Assembly: GCA_014904985.1 (NCBI GenBank)
Contig: MU128919.1
Coordinates: 408,204 to 472,203, forward strand
Origin: Hydnum rufescens UP504
Taxonomy: Eukaryota; Basidiomycota; Agaricomycetes; Cantharellales; Hydnaceae
DNA: 64,000 nucleotides
Reading direction: 5' to 3'
In this document: positions 13,201-24,098 of the stretch, in pieces
Numbering within the stretch: position 1 is the first letter of the stretch
How the letters are laid out: the number at the start of each line of letters is the position of its first letter
The notes under the pieces: generated by a model
Databases searched by the model: none
Told to the model about the DNA's origin: nothing
Seen by the model: only the letters and a program-made list of their open reading frames with translations
Position numbers and translations under genes: made by a program

Positions 13201-16200
13201 GATTCGATTGCTGGGGTGACGATGGCATCTTTGACAAGATCAGCGGAGGATGGTTCTTCTGGTTCTTGTGCAGCTGCTGGCGGCCCAGGCACAGGCGCAG
13301 CTATCTCAGATTCGGGTAATGTCGCATCGGCCGGTGCTTCTGTCGGGGCAACATTCGCATCCTCAACGGATTGGGGGATCACTGCCGACTTTTCAGTGCT
13401 GGGATCGGTGGTTGGGGCGACAATCACATCCTTGGCTAGAGCTTCGGCGAGGATAGGATCAGCGGAGGGCAGTTCTGTTTCTGACAAAGCTGTAGGCACA
13501 GGTGCAACTATTTCAGGTTCGGGCGACGTGACATCGGCGGGTGTTGTTGTGGCCACGGATTCAATTGCTGGGGCGACGATCGCATCCTCTGCTACAGCTT
13601 TGACAGGATCAGCGGAGGACGGTCCTTCTGGCTCCTGCGCAGCTGCTGGCGCCACGAACACAGGTACAGCTATTTCAGATTCGGACAATGTCACATCAGC
13701 CGGTGCTTCTGTCGCTATGGGCTCAAGTGGTGGGGCAGCAATGGCATCCTCACCAAACGGGTGAGTCACTGCCGGCTTTTCCGCGCTGGGATCGATAGTT
13801 TGGGGGACAACCACATCCTTGGCCACAGCCTCGGTGAGGACGGGATCAGCGGAGAGTAGAACTGTTTCTGACAAAGCTGCAGGTGCTGGTGGCACAGGCG
13901 CAACTATTTCAGGTTCAGCAGGCGACGTGATATGAGTGGGTGTTTCTGTGACCACCGATTCAATTGCTGGGGCGGCAAATACACTCTCGGCTATAGCATC
14001 GGCGACGATAGGATGAGCGGAGGATAGTGCTTCTGTTTGTTCCGGGGCTGCTAGCACCGCAGACTCAGGTGCAGTGACTTCAGGTTCGGGCGACGTCACA
14101 TCAGGTGTTTCCGTAGCCACAGGCTCACGCGATGAGGCGGCAATCGCATCCTCAGCGGATAGCAGAATCTCGGACGACTTTTCTGTGCTCGGATCAATTG
14201 TTGGAGCGACAATCTCACCCTCGGCTACGGCTTCAGCAATCGTAGGTTCAGTGGAAGCCGATGGTTCTGTTTCTGGCGGAGGTGCTGGCACCGTAAGCGC
14301 AGGCACGGGCGCTTCAGATTCGGGCGACGTCACATCAGGGGCTGCTTCTGTGGACGAGGCTTCGATTGCTGGGGGGGCAATGGTATCCTCGACATAATCA
14401 GTGGAAGATGATATTTCTCTTTCTTCCGGAACTGCTAGCACCGCAGGGGCAGGTGCAGCTATATCAGGTTCAGGTAACGTCACATCGGTGGGCGTTTCCG
14501 TGGCCACGGGCTCAAGTGGTGTAGCAACAATCGCATCCTCAGCAGATGGCAGAATCGCTGCTGACTTTTCCGTGCTCGGATCAATTGTTGGAGCGACAAT
14601 CTCATCCTCGACTACGACTTCGGCAGCGATAGGTTCAACGGAAGCTGATGGCTCTGCTTCTGGCAAAGGTGCTGACACCGCGGGCGCAGGCGCAGGCGTT
14701 TCAGATTCGGACGAAGTCACACCAATGGCTGGTCCTGTGGACAAGGATTCAATTGCTGGAGGGACAATCACATCCTCGGCTACGGCTTCGGTGACGACAT
14801 GATCAGCAGAGGGTGATGCCTGTGTTTCCTCTGGAGCCGTTAGCACCGCAGGCACAGGCGCAGCTGTATCGGTGTCGGGCAACGTCACATCGGTGGGCGT
14901 TTCTGTGGCCACGGATTCAAGTGGCGGGGCAACAATCGCATCCTCAGCAGATGGCGGAATCACTCCTGACTTTTCCGTGCTCGGGTCCATTGTTGGGATA
15001 ACGATCTCATCCTTGGCTACGGCTTCGGGGGCGATAGATTCTGCGGGAAGTGATGACTCTGTTTCTGGCAAAGCCGCTGACACCGTAGGCGCAGCTATCG
15101 GGGGTTCGGGCGGCGTCACGGCAGCGGTTGTTTCGGATTCAATTGCTGGGACCGCACCCTCGGCGACAGCTTTGGCGACGATAGGCTCAGCGGAGGGTGG
15201 TAACTCTACTTCCTCCGGAGCTGCTGGCACCGCAGGTTCAGGCGCAGCTACTTCGGGTTCGGGTGTTGTCGCATCAGCGGGAGTCTCTATAGCTACGTGT
15301 CCAACTGGTGGGGTGACAATGGCATCCTCAGTGGGTGGAAGAATTACTGCCGACTTCTCCGTGCCGGGACCAATGGTTGGAGCGACAATCACATCCTCGG
15401 CCACGGGTTCTGCGACGATAGGATCAGCGGGAGGTAGCGGCTCCGTTCCTAGCAAAACTGCTGAGACCGAAGGCACAGGCGCGAGTATTTCAGCTTTGGG
15501 TGACTCCACATTAATGGGTGTTTCCGTGGTCGCAGCTTCAAGAGATGGGATAACAATTACATCCTCCGTGGCTGGAAGAAGCACTGCCGATTTTTCAACA
15601 GCAGTTTCAACGGCTGGGGGGATATTCACGTCATCGGTTGCAGCCTCAGGGGCGATGGATTCACCGAAGGCCGGTAGGTCTGTTTCCGATAGAGCCACTG
15701 GCGCAGGAACAGGTATTTCGCTTTCGCGCGACTTGACACCGGCGAGAGCTTCTGTTGGCCCTAGATCCTCCACTGAGGGAGTCGGCACGGTCTCGAACGC
15801 TGCAGGAGGCTCTAGGACTTCAGAACCCTTCACTGGCACCGCTATGGCCGTAATATCCGAAGGAATGAGGACTGGTTCAACGTGCACGGGTTCCGGGTCC
15901 TCAGGTTCGGGGACGAGGACAAGCTCCGGGATCTTTTCTTCAAATTCTACGGTCATAATGGGCGCAACGTCTTGTGTGGTGAGTAGCGAATTTAACCGGA
16001 GTAATAATAACGAGAAACCAACCTTTATCTGAAGTAACATCGATGGCTCGTACAGCTTCACCCTTGAATTCTGAATCGGGAAGCTGGAAAGGATAATGTT
16101 CAGTACACACCTGGAAGAAATCGAGGGAAAAATAATGCACATTCTCTGAATTGATCAAATCGATTCCGGTGAAACTCTTGATCGCCAAACCGACGTTACT

Positions 16201-17592
16201 GGCGACGTAGTCAAACATTGATGCCCTATTCCCATTGGGAGAAGCAGCATCAGGGACGGCAGGGGCCTTAGAGACAATCCCTTCGGGGGTAGAAGCAGCA
16301 ACATCCTGGGGCACCTCATCAGTGGGGCCGACCTCTGACGCAGTCCCAACTGCATCCCCTACAGTGGGGACGGGTGCGACGTTTATACTATCTAGGCTCG
16401 CGGGTACAGGTGCCCTCTCCAGGGCTGTTCCGTCTTCATGAACGTCCACAGGTATATCATGCAAGACATCATTTGCCTCAGCTCCCGAAGGGCCACTCCC
16501 CTCGACCTTGTAAGGTGATGGAGTAAGCTCAAGGGCCTTCGAGGGTTCCGCAATGAACTCTTGCTCGGCTTGCACCGCAGGTTCCTCCAACATAACCGTA
16601 GGCGGGGCTGGTGTTGCCAGCTCAGGCCCCTCAGTCGTAAATCCATGGGTCGCATTGATTGGGTCTTCGACAGGCGCTTCTGGTTTACGCGCAACGGATT
16701 CAACGGGATCGCTGATGGGCTGACCAGGTTCTAGGACACTATCGGAAGGTGCTAGGCCGTTGACCGAAGTTTCAACTGCCCCAACCACGGTGGCAGGATA
16801 AGATGAGGAATCCTGATCTATTTGCTTAGTGATGTTATCATTTGACGGTTCCGGAATCGTCGGGCCAACTTGGTTAGACTTCGGTTCCACCTCTTCAACA
16901 TTGGGCCCGACATCTGCAGGCACAGTGGAAATCGCAGGGGCACCTGGAATGGCTACATCTGCCGCTGAGGCCTCAGGTGTGTCAGAAGACTCAGTATTCG
17001 CCACCGGCTCGGTGGCGTCTGAGGTTGTGGGGACTTCGGCCTCGGAGACAGTTTCGATGGCAAGTTCAGGGATCGGTGTAGGGGGACGGGGGGGCTCTGG
17101 GGGAGTGTGGATGATGTTGTTCACGATTCCGCTCTCCCATACGCGTGCGGTCGGGAGGTCTGTCCGGAGACGCCATTCGCCATCAACGATGAATCTAACC
17201 ACAATAGACGATAGTAAGGAATCAGAAAGATTTAAATCCCATGCAAACGTCGTACTTGTAGTGAACCGTGGCATTGTATGGTACTTTAACTGTGGGTCGG
17301 TGAGAGCAATCAGCCAAGAATATATCCCATGTTAGGGACAAAGGAAAGCCGAACCAGTAGCAGTAAAAATATCACCAATCCGGATGAGATGAATTGTTTT
17401 TTTCCACTGAAGGAGAACCATGTAAGTGGAGGATACGTTGATGAGAATACATGATACAAACATGGTCGAAGTCCCCAGTCACAATAACCGAATTCGCGGC
17501 CTGTGACCTGTGCGCAAAACTAGTAAGTTCAGTAAAACGAACGAGACAAAAACAGAACGTCACCAAGTAAACGTTGCCTCGTACAACGACAT
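10281..17592 (-). CDS. Giant CBM48 (AMPK glycogen-binding-like) protein with repetitive Ala/Pro/Glu tail
   Basis: Splicing the 5' end by eye restores a CBM48/AMPK1-CBM domain. Exon 1 (17592-17564) encodes MSLYEATFTW. The next exons add SQAANSVIVTGDFDH, WKKTIHLIRI, VKVPYNATVHYK and FIVDGEWRLRTDLPTARVWE, then GIVNNIIHTPPEPPRPP. The Trp and FIVDGEWR positions are those used by this module to bind glucans. Similar short fungal proteins are the Crp1/Mdg1 group. Here roughly 2,200 residues of Ala/Pro/Glu/Thr repeats follow, in an exon running from about 15,990 to 10,389. A last intron then leads to a basic tail (LFGKIKKEVKGIFHHHGK) and TGA at 10283-10281. No signal peptide or membrane helix is visible. 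A cytoplasmic scaffold or glycogen-linked role is inference only. Confidence 0.85.
10470..15950 (-). repeat. Coding tandem repeat array, about 25 units
   Basis: Degenerate protein repeat inside the CBM48 gene. The long unit (about 75-80 residues) reads roughly VSAAPPETEPSASAEPIV, AEAVAEDxIVAPTIDPSTEK, SAVILPSAEDAIVAPPLE, PVATETPTDVTSPEPEI. A short unit (about 50-60 residues) lacks the STEKSAVILPSAEDAIVAPP part and goes directly from AEDxIVAP to AIES. I count about 17 long and 8 short units. In the middle of the array they alternate. Units are diverged, so the array is old or evolving under composition constraint. The antisense strand is also largely open because of the codon pattern. Confidence 0.8.
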
Positions 17593-18598
17593 TTCCCAGA
17601 AGTGTCAAACAGACCAACTTGGCAGATAGCGGGGTCTGCCGAATAAATGTGCTGACTAATCAAAGAGGCTTAACACCATTCTTGCCCAATCTATGGTTTC
17701 CGACATAAACAGTCATTGCTACGGCGTGCAAAGCGTAGGTCCCATCCCCTCCGGACGTGTAATGTATCTAGAAATGAAATCCGCTCCAGCGATTCGCGGC
17801 TATTGACTTGCCATTGGGCAAGTACGTCGTCGGCTCTACACCCCTCCAGCAAACCATCGAGGCAGCTATTGATATATTGGTGGCTCAAGCCTTAGCAAAC
17901 GCCATCAACGATGTGGGCCGTCGTCTGGGTTACTCGAGGATCATGCACAGGCGTACTTTTCACTCTTCTCACTACCATTGATTCCAAACCAATTTGAAAA
18001 TCATTAGCGGCCGTGCCTCGTGCCTCCCATAGAAACGAGCGGAGGCTTTTGTCAGCTTTACTTCATCGCGTCTTGCCGTTCCTAGTCCTTCATTTTTTTG
18101 CTAACCTTGATACAAGTCCATTATTGGATATCTGGCTGATTAGAGATTGCAGTTTGCCAGGCAACTTTGAAATTTCTTGCTTCTTCCCTGTGAACTAAGC
18201 ACAGCAAAACTTTCGGGATATGATTTGGAGCTCAACTAGCCCCAGACCTGTTTTCAAATCACTCTCAAATCCTTTTTGAAAAACACCATTATTTGGCAAT
18301 GATTTGGCCATATTTGGGCTGCATGAAACCCCCTGTTGTCCACTGTATTTTATTACATTTTGAGCCTACTGTAATTGTAATTCAGTATTAACTTCCCTGC
18401 GTTTTTTTTGAAGTACTACTCTCAGGTAATTTTGTGATCATAGCACTTGGCTAGGTATTTAAGCCCTTTCGCACAACTCCAGGAGTCTCCAAGGTCTCTG
18501 TCAGAAAAGATTACATTATTCGCTGTCACTGTATATAATAGTTGTAATTTCCTAGTGGCTATTGCAATATGGCAAATATTAATTATTTGATGAGCAGG
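17593..18598. other. Intergenic region, AT-richer, no gene recognised
   Basis: About 1 kb upstream of the CBM48 gene and downstream of the ABC transporter. It contains only short open frames such as 18013-18198 with no recognisable domain, and AT-rich stretches around 18,240-18,600. It should hold the CBM48 promoter and the transporter 3' end. Confidence 0.4.
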
Positions 18599-21391
18599 TC
18601 ATTTGCGGAAAGTCAAGACCCCATAGAACACCAGTCGATACACAGCGCATATTATGAGCAATGCGCCCACGTAGAAGCAGGTGCAAAATCGGGAATATCA
18701 AGGGACTGCCCGTGCAAGAGATTACTAGATTAGCAGCTGGTGGGGCTTAGTCAGCGGCGGGTGGCCACCGACCTTGATAACATCACCCCCTGTGATGGCG
18801 CACTGACCCCTCGGAATCAACGAGCTCGGAACACTGCAGTGACAGGACCCGTCCGCTAGAGTAGCACAAGTGAAGGTTTCGCCCCCAAAGTCGTTCTGCA
18901 CTAGTAAGCTGAATGCAAAAGTCTTCTTGGGTTTGTTAGGCAGTCCGTCAAGCAAAAAAAAAGTCGTGAAGGACATGCCTGATAGTCAATCCAGTGGGCC
19001 CAGTAGTACCAGAATGGCGGCAAACTAGACGTCCGGACTATGAAACCCTGAACACACTGGGAAAAAAAAACTATTGAGATAGTTTCGTTGCCGAAGCTTA
19101 TTTTCAGTTACGCACCATCCAAAATCCTATAAAGAACCCCACACCAGCTAAAGCACCGACAAAATCCGGTAATATAACTGCCACTGCAAGAGCCTTGGGA
19201 AAATGGTAAAAGGCGGCTGCCTTTCCAGTGGAGTAGGGTGGCGCACCTGGGCCTCCGCCGCGTATAGGCTAAGAAAGAGGTAAAATATGAAACGACAGAA
19301 TGCCCAACCACTGGATTTGAGCCCAATTGCCCAGTAACTACTCGTGGAGCACCATGGTCACCATGAACAGAACAAGTGCAGAAGAGAAGCACGTACCCGA
19401 TGCAAGAGTAGAGCAGAGAGCAAACCAATAGATACGGTATGAATATTACCGTGTTCGCAATCGTATATGCACCAGCACCATACAACCCATTATTGTGCCT
19501 TGGTGTAAAGAAGGTGAGATTCAAAACAAGACGCCTTCAAGTTGGCCCACATACTCTCGTATAAACACAGGGCGCTCCTCCAAATAAAGAGGTACAGCGG
19601 CAACACTGAAGAAAGAAAACATGGGGCGGATTGCAACGATCACTTGGCAAGTGATCTCACCTCATCGCACTGAAAAAAGCGACCGAAAAGTAATGGGCCT
19701 GATATAAAATGTCCAATTCTTCGTCCGGACAATGGCATGAGACGATTAACTGACCGATATGCGATCATTGACCCGAGCATCCGTCTTTTCCATGTGTAAC
19801 CAAACCGTCGCCATCAATACACTCATCATGCCTTTCCCGAATCATTTAGCCTAGAAATCGGATTGCGGGGGCGACCATACACGTACCATACATCCAAACT
19901 CGAATCCCAGCGAGTATGACATTGCGACGAATGATCAATGCGCTGCGTTTAGTGAGGATCCAAGTCCTCCTCAACTCGCGAACGACTCGATAACTCCAGG
20001 ACTTCTCGGTACGGATTCGTAATGGTTCAAAGACAGTCTTAAACCCCCCAACTGTTGTACCTGGGCTGTTGGATGTCATAAGCGTGCTGCTGCGCTCGTC
20101 GGATTCAGAGCCAGAGGAAACAAGACTCGATGTATGGGCGATCCATGCGTCCGCGAGTTGTTGCACCCTTTCGTGATCCAGGATCCCAGTTTCCTTTGCT
20201 ACATTAAAATCGGTATTGATGATATTGATTACGTGATCGGCAGGGTTCATATGCAGGGGGCATGGATATCCGATCTTTGCAAAATACGACACGACACCAT
20301 CTTGGGAATCCAGCGTGATGTTTAGGCCTCAAAGAAATGGCTGATCAGATAATGGACATACTCGTAGGACCCTGGTATACGCAATGGCCACCAGCCAGAA
20401 AGAGGACCTTATCGAATAGACTAAACGTTTCGAAATTCGGCTGGTGGATGCTGGCAAGAACGACCGTGTTGGTCTCCTGAGCGAGCCGTTTAACTTTACG
20501 GCACGGAGATCAGATCAGCGGGACTCGGACGTTGTGAAATACGGTCTCGAATCGCTCACTTGCACTGGCAACTTGATAACCAGTCATACTGTCAAGACCG
20601 CTCGTAGGCTCGTCACATAGGAGAATTTGAGGTTGAGTAACAACTGATGATGCGATTGTGACACGCCGTCTTTGACCTCCAGAAATTCCTCGCTGGAAGT
20701 GGGCTCCAATGCGATTCTTTCGCACGTCGGTGAGGCCTAGAGAACGCAAGGTATTTTTCACCACCCCATCGATCACGTTTGCTGGTGTATCGTGAGGCAA
20801 TCTGCCCAAGAAAATAATGTTATAGAGATGAATACTACACCATTTAACTGAACGCTCACGAGAGCAGAGCCGAATATCGAATATTATCCTTGACAGTAAG
20901 GAAGCCATGGAGGGCATCGTCTTGGGCAACATAGGAGCCAATATCCCGCATGCTAAAGTTCTGACCGTCAAATGTGATCTAAACAGCATCGTTCTTAAAC
21001 CCCCGCAATAGAAATAGGCCATAATAAACACACCGAAGCGCCAGGATCACTCGAAGATACTCTCTGGCTAACAACATCCAGAAAAGACGTTTTCCCAGCA
21101 CCTGACGGGCCCATGACTGCACAGAGGATACCCAGTTGAAGGTTTCGACGACACGAGGTTTAACGATTGGATGAACACTTACTTGCTAGAAGTTCCCCGG
21201 ATTTGACTGACCCAGACTGGGAGTAGAGAATCACTTTATCGCTCTTGGGAGCGCGCAAACTGAGGTTTTGCCATTCCAGAATGTGATCGCTCGGAGGAAA
21301 GGCCTATCACAGTGTCCATTAGGTATGCTTGTTATTGAAACCCAACGTCACAAAAACCCACCTCGAGATCAATTTGCATTTCAGTGACCAT
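18599..21391 (-). CDS. ABCG-type half-transporter, frame break near C-terminus
   Basis: ATP-driven membrane transporter of the ABCG (White-like) half-size type. ATG at 21391 begins MVTEMQIDLE. Walker A is GPSGAGKT (about 21,110), the Q-loop region is SYVAQDDALHGFLTVKDNIRYSA, the signature is GISGGQRRR and Walker B is ILLCDEPTSGLDS (about 20,620), followed by VVLASIHQPNFETFSLFDKV. The nucleotide-binding domain precedes the membrane domain, as in ABCG proteins. The ABC2-type membrane part includes VPLYLEERPVFIREYVGQLEG, YTIANTVIFIPYLLVCSLLYSC and FWYYWAHWIDYQ. The final exon (from 18705) reads SLDIPDFAPAS and then meets TAA at 18654-18652. One frame over, the expected last helix VGALLIICAVYRLVFYGVLTFRK runs to TGA at 18601-18599. 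Substrate unknown. Confidence 0.82.
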
Positions 21392-22131
21392 ACTTCAGTC
21401 GCAGCAAGAGTAGCACAACGAAGGAAAGGGAAGGTGAAGGGCGAGGACCGGGCCGAGAACCCACGAGACTTGATAGCACACTATTGAGAGCACGGTGACT
21501 GGATCTCTCCTATAAATGGCCAGAAACGGCATTCTGACGTGAAGATTTCTGATCCAAAACGGGCAAACTTTTGGCCCTGTGCGATTGAAAGAATCTAAAC
21601 TACCGAAGCTTTGTTCGCGGCGAGCGGGTTACCCAACTGTCTCAACAGGAATCTAGAATTCAGCTAGTACAGCTACCGTAATGTTTGAATGCGATCGGCC
21701 AGCTGAAGCCGGGGAAAAATAGTCTACCGGCAGAATCCGATTATTCAATTATACTGATCAGTTGTTACGCAAGTGGCTGCGCCGATTCTTCAACGGCTCT
21801 GGAAATGCACAGCAAGCAGGGCGGACCAAAAGACCCGGGGGAATAATTCTCTATCGAGGATTGAAAGTAGTATCACCTAGTGAAGGCGAAGGGGTTGAGC
21901 CCATGTTGGACAATGAACAACATTCCGGGATTATTGAGGCGAAAGTTGTGAACGGTGTGCAGTATGCGTTGCTATAAATGGCGATAGACTACTGTATACG
22001 CATATCGAGCTGCATATAGTAGCTCACTGACAATCCCAAGTCTCGGAGTCATTCCGACATGGTTTCGGTCACAGGTCAGGTTGTCACGCGTCACTCGCTG
22101 AAACTAATAACGTTGGAGCTCATCAGCAGTC
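21392..22131. other. Intergenic region upstream of the ABC transporter
   Basis: No supported gene. The open frame at 21762-21977 begins with TTG and shows no family features. The region should contain the ABC transporter promoter. Confidence 0.4.
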
Positions 22132-22136
22132 TCTAA

Positions 22137-22323
22137 TTTTGTGGAATGAAGAACCTCTTGTGTGTCGCGGAGGTACAAACCAGTGGGGTATGTACATGGG
22201 TACCTACGTTATATATAGTAAAAAAGGGGGCGGCCATAGGATAGGCCGGACAAGCGGAGAGGGTGAGGCCGCAGACGAGTGGCACGTGACGTACGCCGTA
22301 GCCAATAACCGCCCATTTCAACA
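22137..22323 (-). mobile_element. Solo LTR, same family as the element at 57,445
   Basis: On the minus strand this 187-bp segment begins TGTTGAAATGGGCGG, contains TATATATAA and CACTGGTTTG, and ends near CACAAAA. This matches the 177-bp LTRs at 57,445 and 58,871 along its whole length with substitutions and small insertions. It is flanked by a perfect 5-bp target duplication, TCTAA, at 22132-22136 and 22324-22328. No internal sequence or second LTR is adjacent, so it is a solo LTR left by recombination between two LTRs. Confidence 0.9.
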
Positions 22324-22328
22324 TCTAA

Positions 22329-23030
22329 CCCATTCAAGCATACATCCTCCCAGTCGCACGAAGATTTTTTACGAACATGATCGGCATGGGATCGTAGAGC
22401 AACCGTCCCGAAAGTGTATATCTGTGAGCCTCCGTTTCCATGTCAGTATGCTCTTCCATTCAAATTGTTGAGCGATTTGGCCACGATTATCGATTGCTCC
22501 CCTCTGTCTCACCACAACCGAATTGGGAATTCTCAATGCAGTCCATCAGCTCGCCATTCATGTCCCTCCGTATGTTAATTCTGACGATAACAGGCACATT
22601 CTTGACGCGAATCGTCTGGGACACCGCCACGGCCCTAATTAACGTTAATCGCAAATGTATAGAGTTTAATGCTTTGCATAGAAGACGGCGCTAGACCTTT
22701 GATTCCCCTCCGTGGACTCTCGTCGGATCCCGGGTGGCTTCCACGTGTTGTTCCAATGATACTGTATATCAGAATTCTCTCTAGGACATGTCGCATATAG
22801 AATTGATGCAGTTGTGTAGTGCTGACCTCCAATACCCCAATGCTAAGTATTGAGTCAACCTTGGAAGTTGAACGAAAATCCTGGGACCGCGATATCTTCC
22901 AAGAATTTAGAGCAATTTCTAGAGGTCTACTTAACGCAGGAAGCACTCTCGAACTGGAGGTCAAGCTTCGCGACGTACCCCAGGATCGACTACGGGTATA
23001 TATGATCCGCGAGTACCATAATTCGGTAAT
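22329..23030. other. Intergenic region between solo LTR and YIP1
   Basis: Short open frames only (22440-22694 and 22819-23085, the latter antisense to the YIP1 3' end). No domain or known repeat was recognised. Confidence 0.35.
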
Positions 23031-23998
23031 TCATTTTGCAATCACGCCCACATTGAATACACTCAACAACGCAAAACAGCCATAGAGCAATCCCACAGGA
23101 TACGCAACCAGTAATCTCTGGTCAGACATTCGTAGCACTGTTACGAATATCCCTGAAGCTGCATACGTGCACCATAAGATTGATACGATGGAGAGAATAT
23201 ATCCCAGCGTCCCCCTCCAAGGAGAACCCCAGCGTTAGTTCAAGAGAGACCGTGATTGAAACATTATGATACATACTCCAGAGTGAAGACAACGCTAAAC
23301 GCGCCGACACCAACCATGGGTAAAAGACAATAGCCAAGGACAGATGCCACTCGATACGCGTCGATTCCAGATTCCGCCATGAGGTTGAGAAGTATGTAAA
23401 TAGAGGCAGATCCAAGTAAGGCGACACCATATATATAGCCAAACTGCGGTTTTCCCGACTAGTCATAGCGTAAGTAAAAATAAGGCATGGTGAATCGCAT
23501 TCGTACGGAGAACCAACTCACGAATAGAAGGAAAAGAGCAAAACAGAAACAAAATATTATAGGGCCTGCAAGGTCTGCGTCATCCATGATGTGTTCGTCG
23601 ATCTTCCGCAGAGGATTTAGAACGGTGAGAGATTTTGAACCAATGTGGCTAAAGTTGATGCCAAGTTCTGGGATTAAAAGAAAGAAAACACGTCTAAATG
23701 GTGAGTCAACAGGTGAGCTGCGGTGATACGAGCCTTGCAATAATGGAGGCTCTCCCTCGAAGCCACCGGTCCCAAATGCAGCCCACCATGGTCCCACTGG
23801 TTGTATGGATCCACCGAATCCTGGACTTGGCCCATCGCCATTCCCTACGACAACATTCCCTTCTAGGTTTGGCCTGCTTCCATAGCCATACGTGTCACCG
23901 GAGTAGAAGTCAAGGCCTGGCTGCTGTTGGTAGTAGGGCCGCTGCTGGCCTTGTTGAGAAAATGAAGGGTTATATGGATTTTGGTTAAAGATGGACAT
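23031..23998 (-). CDS. YIP1: YIP1/YIPF5-type Golgi membrane protein
   Basis: Rab-interacting, multi-spanning membrane protein of ER-Golgi vesicles. The N-terminus is Gln/Tyr/Pro/Gly-rich ([21 protein letters not shown]). Then comes the family core: [39 protein letters not shown], and hydrophobic segments including [32 protein letters not shown] and [15 protein letters not shown], ending [14 protein letters not shown] before TGA at 23033-23031. Introns at about 23,460 and 23,260 have GT-AG borders. The segment 23668-23733 (66 bases, in frame, no stop) interrupts the conserved PPLLQ-ELGINF and would need a GC donor. It is divergent from NSA2, with 100 bases between the two start codons. Confidence 0.9.
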
Positions 23999-24098
23999 CT
24001 GCAGCTGTAGGATGGAAGGGAGTGAGTCGCGAGCTCTACGTCGGCAAAAGCCGGCGTTGAATCGTACTTCAATTTGTTCCGTTTGCGTAGAGCCTGTA
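23999..24098. promoter_or_regulatory. Compact bidirectional promoter of YIP1 and NSA2
   Basis: Only 100 bases lie between the YIP1 ATG (minus strand, 23998) and the proposed NSA2 ATG (plus strand, 24099). The interval must hold both 5' leaders and shared promoter elements. No clear TATA box was seen. Confidence 0.5.

Noticed and set aside
10309..13764. Plus-strand open frame of 1,151 codons, Gly/Ser/Ala-rich
   Set aside because: It lies exactly opposite the repeat exon of the CBM48 gene, mirrors its period and has no domain. The open frame follows from the biased codons on the other strand.
14401..16032. Further long plus-strand frames opposite the repeats
   Set aside because: Same antisense shadow of the Ala/Pro/Glu repeats; no independent start, splice or domain signal.
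16095..16121. A 27-base GT...AG segment in the CBM48 gene as an intron
   Set aside because: Too short for a spliceosomal intron and a multiple of three without a stop, so it was left as coding.
21762..21977. 71-codon open frame on the plus strand
   Set aside because: Begins with TTG rather than ATG and shows no recognisable family or splice context.
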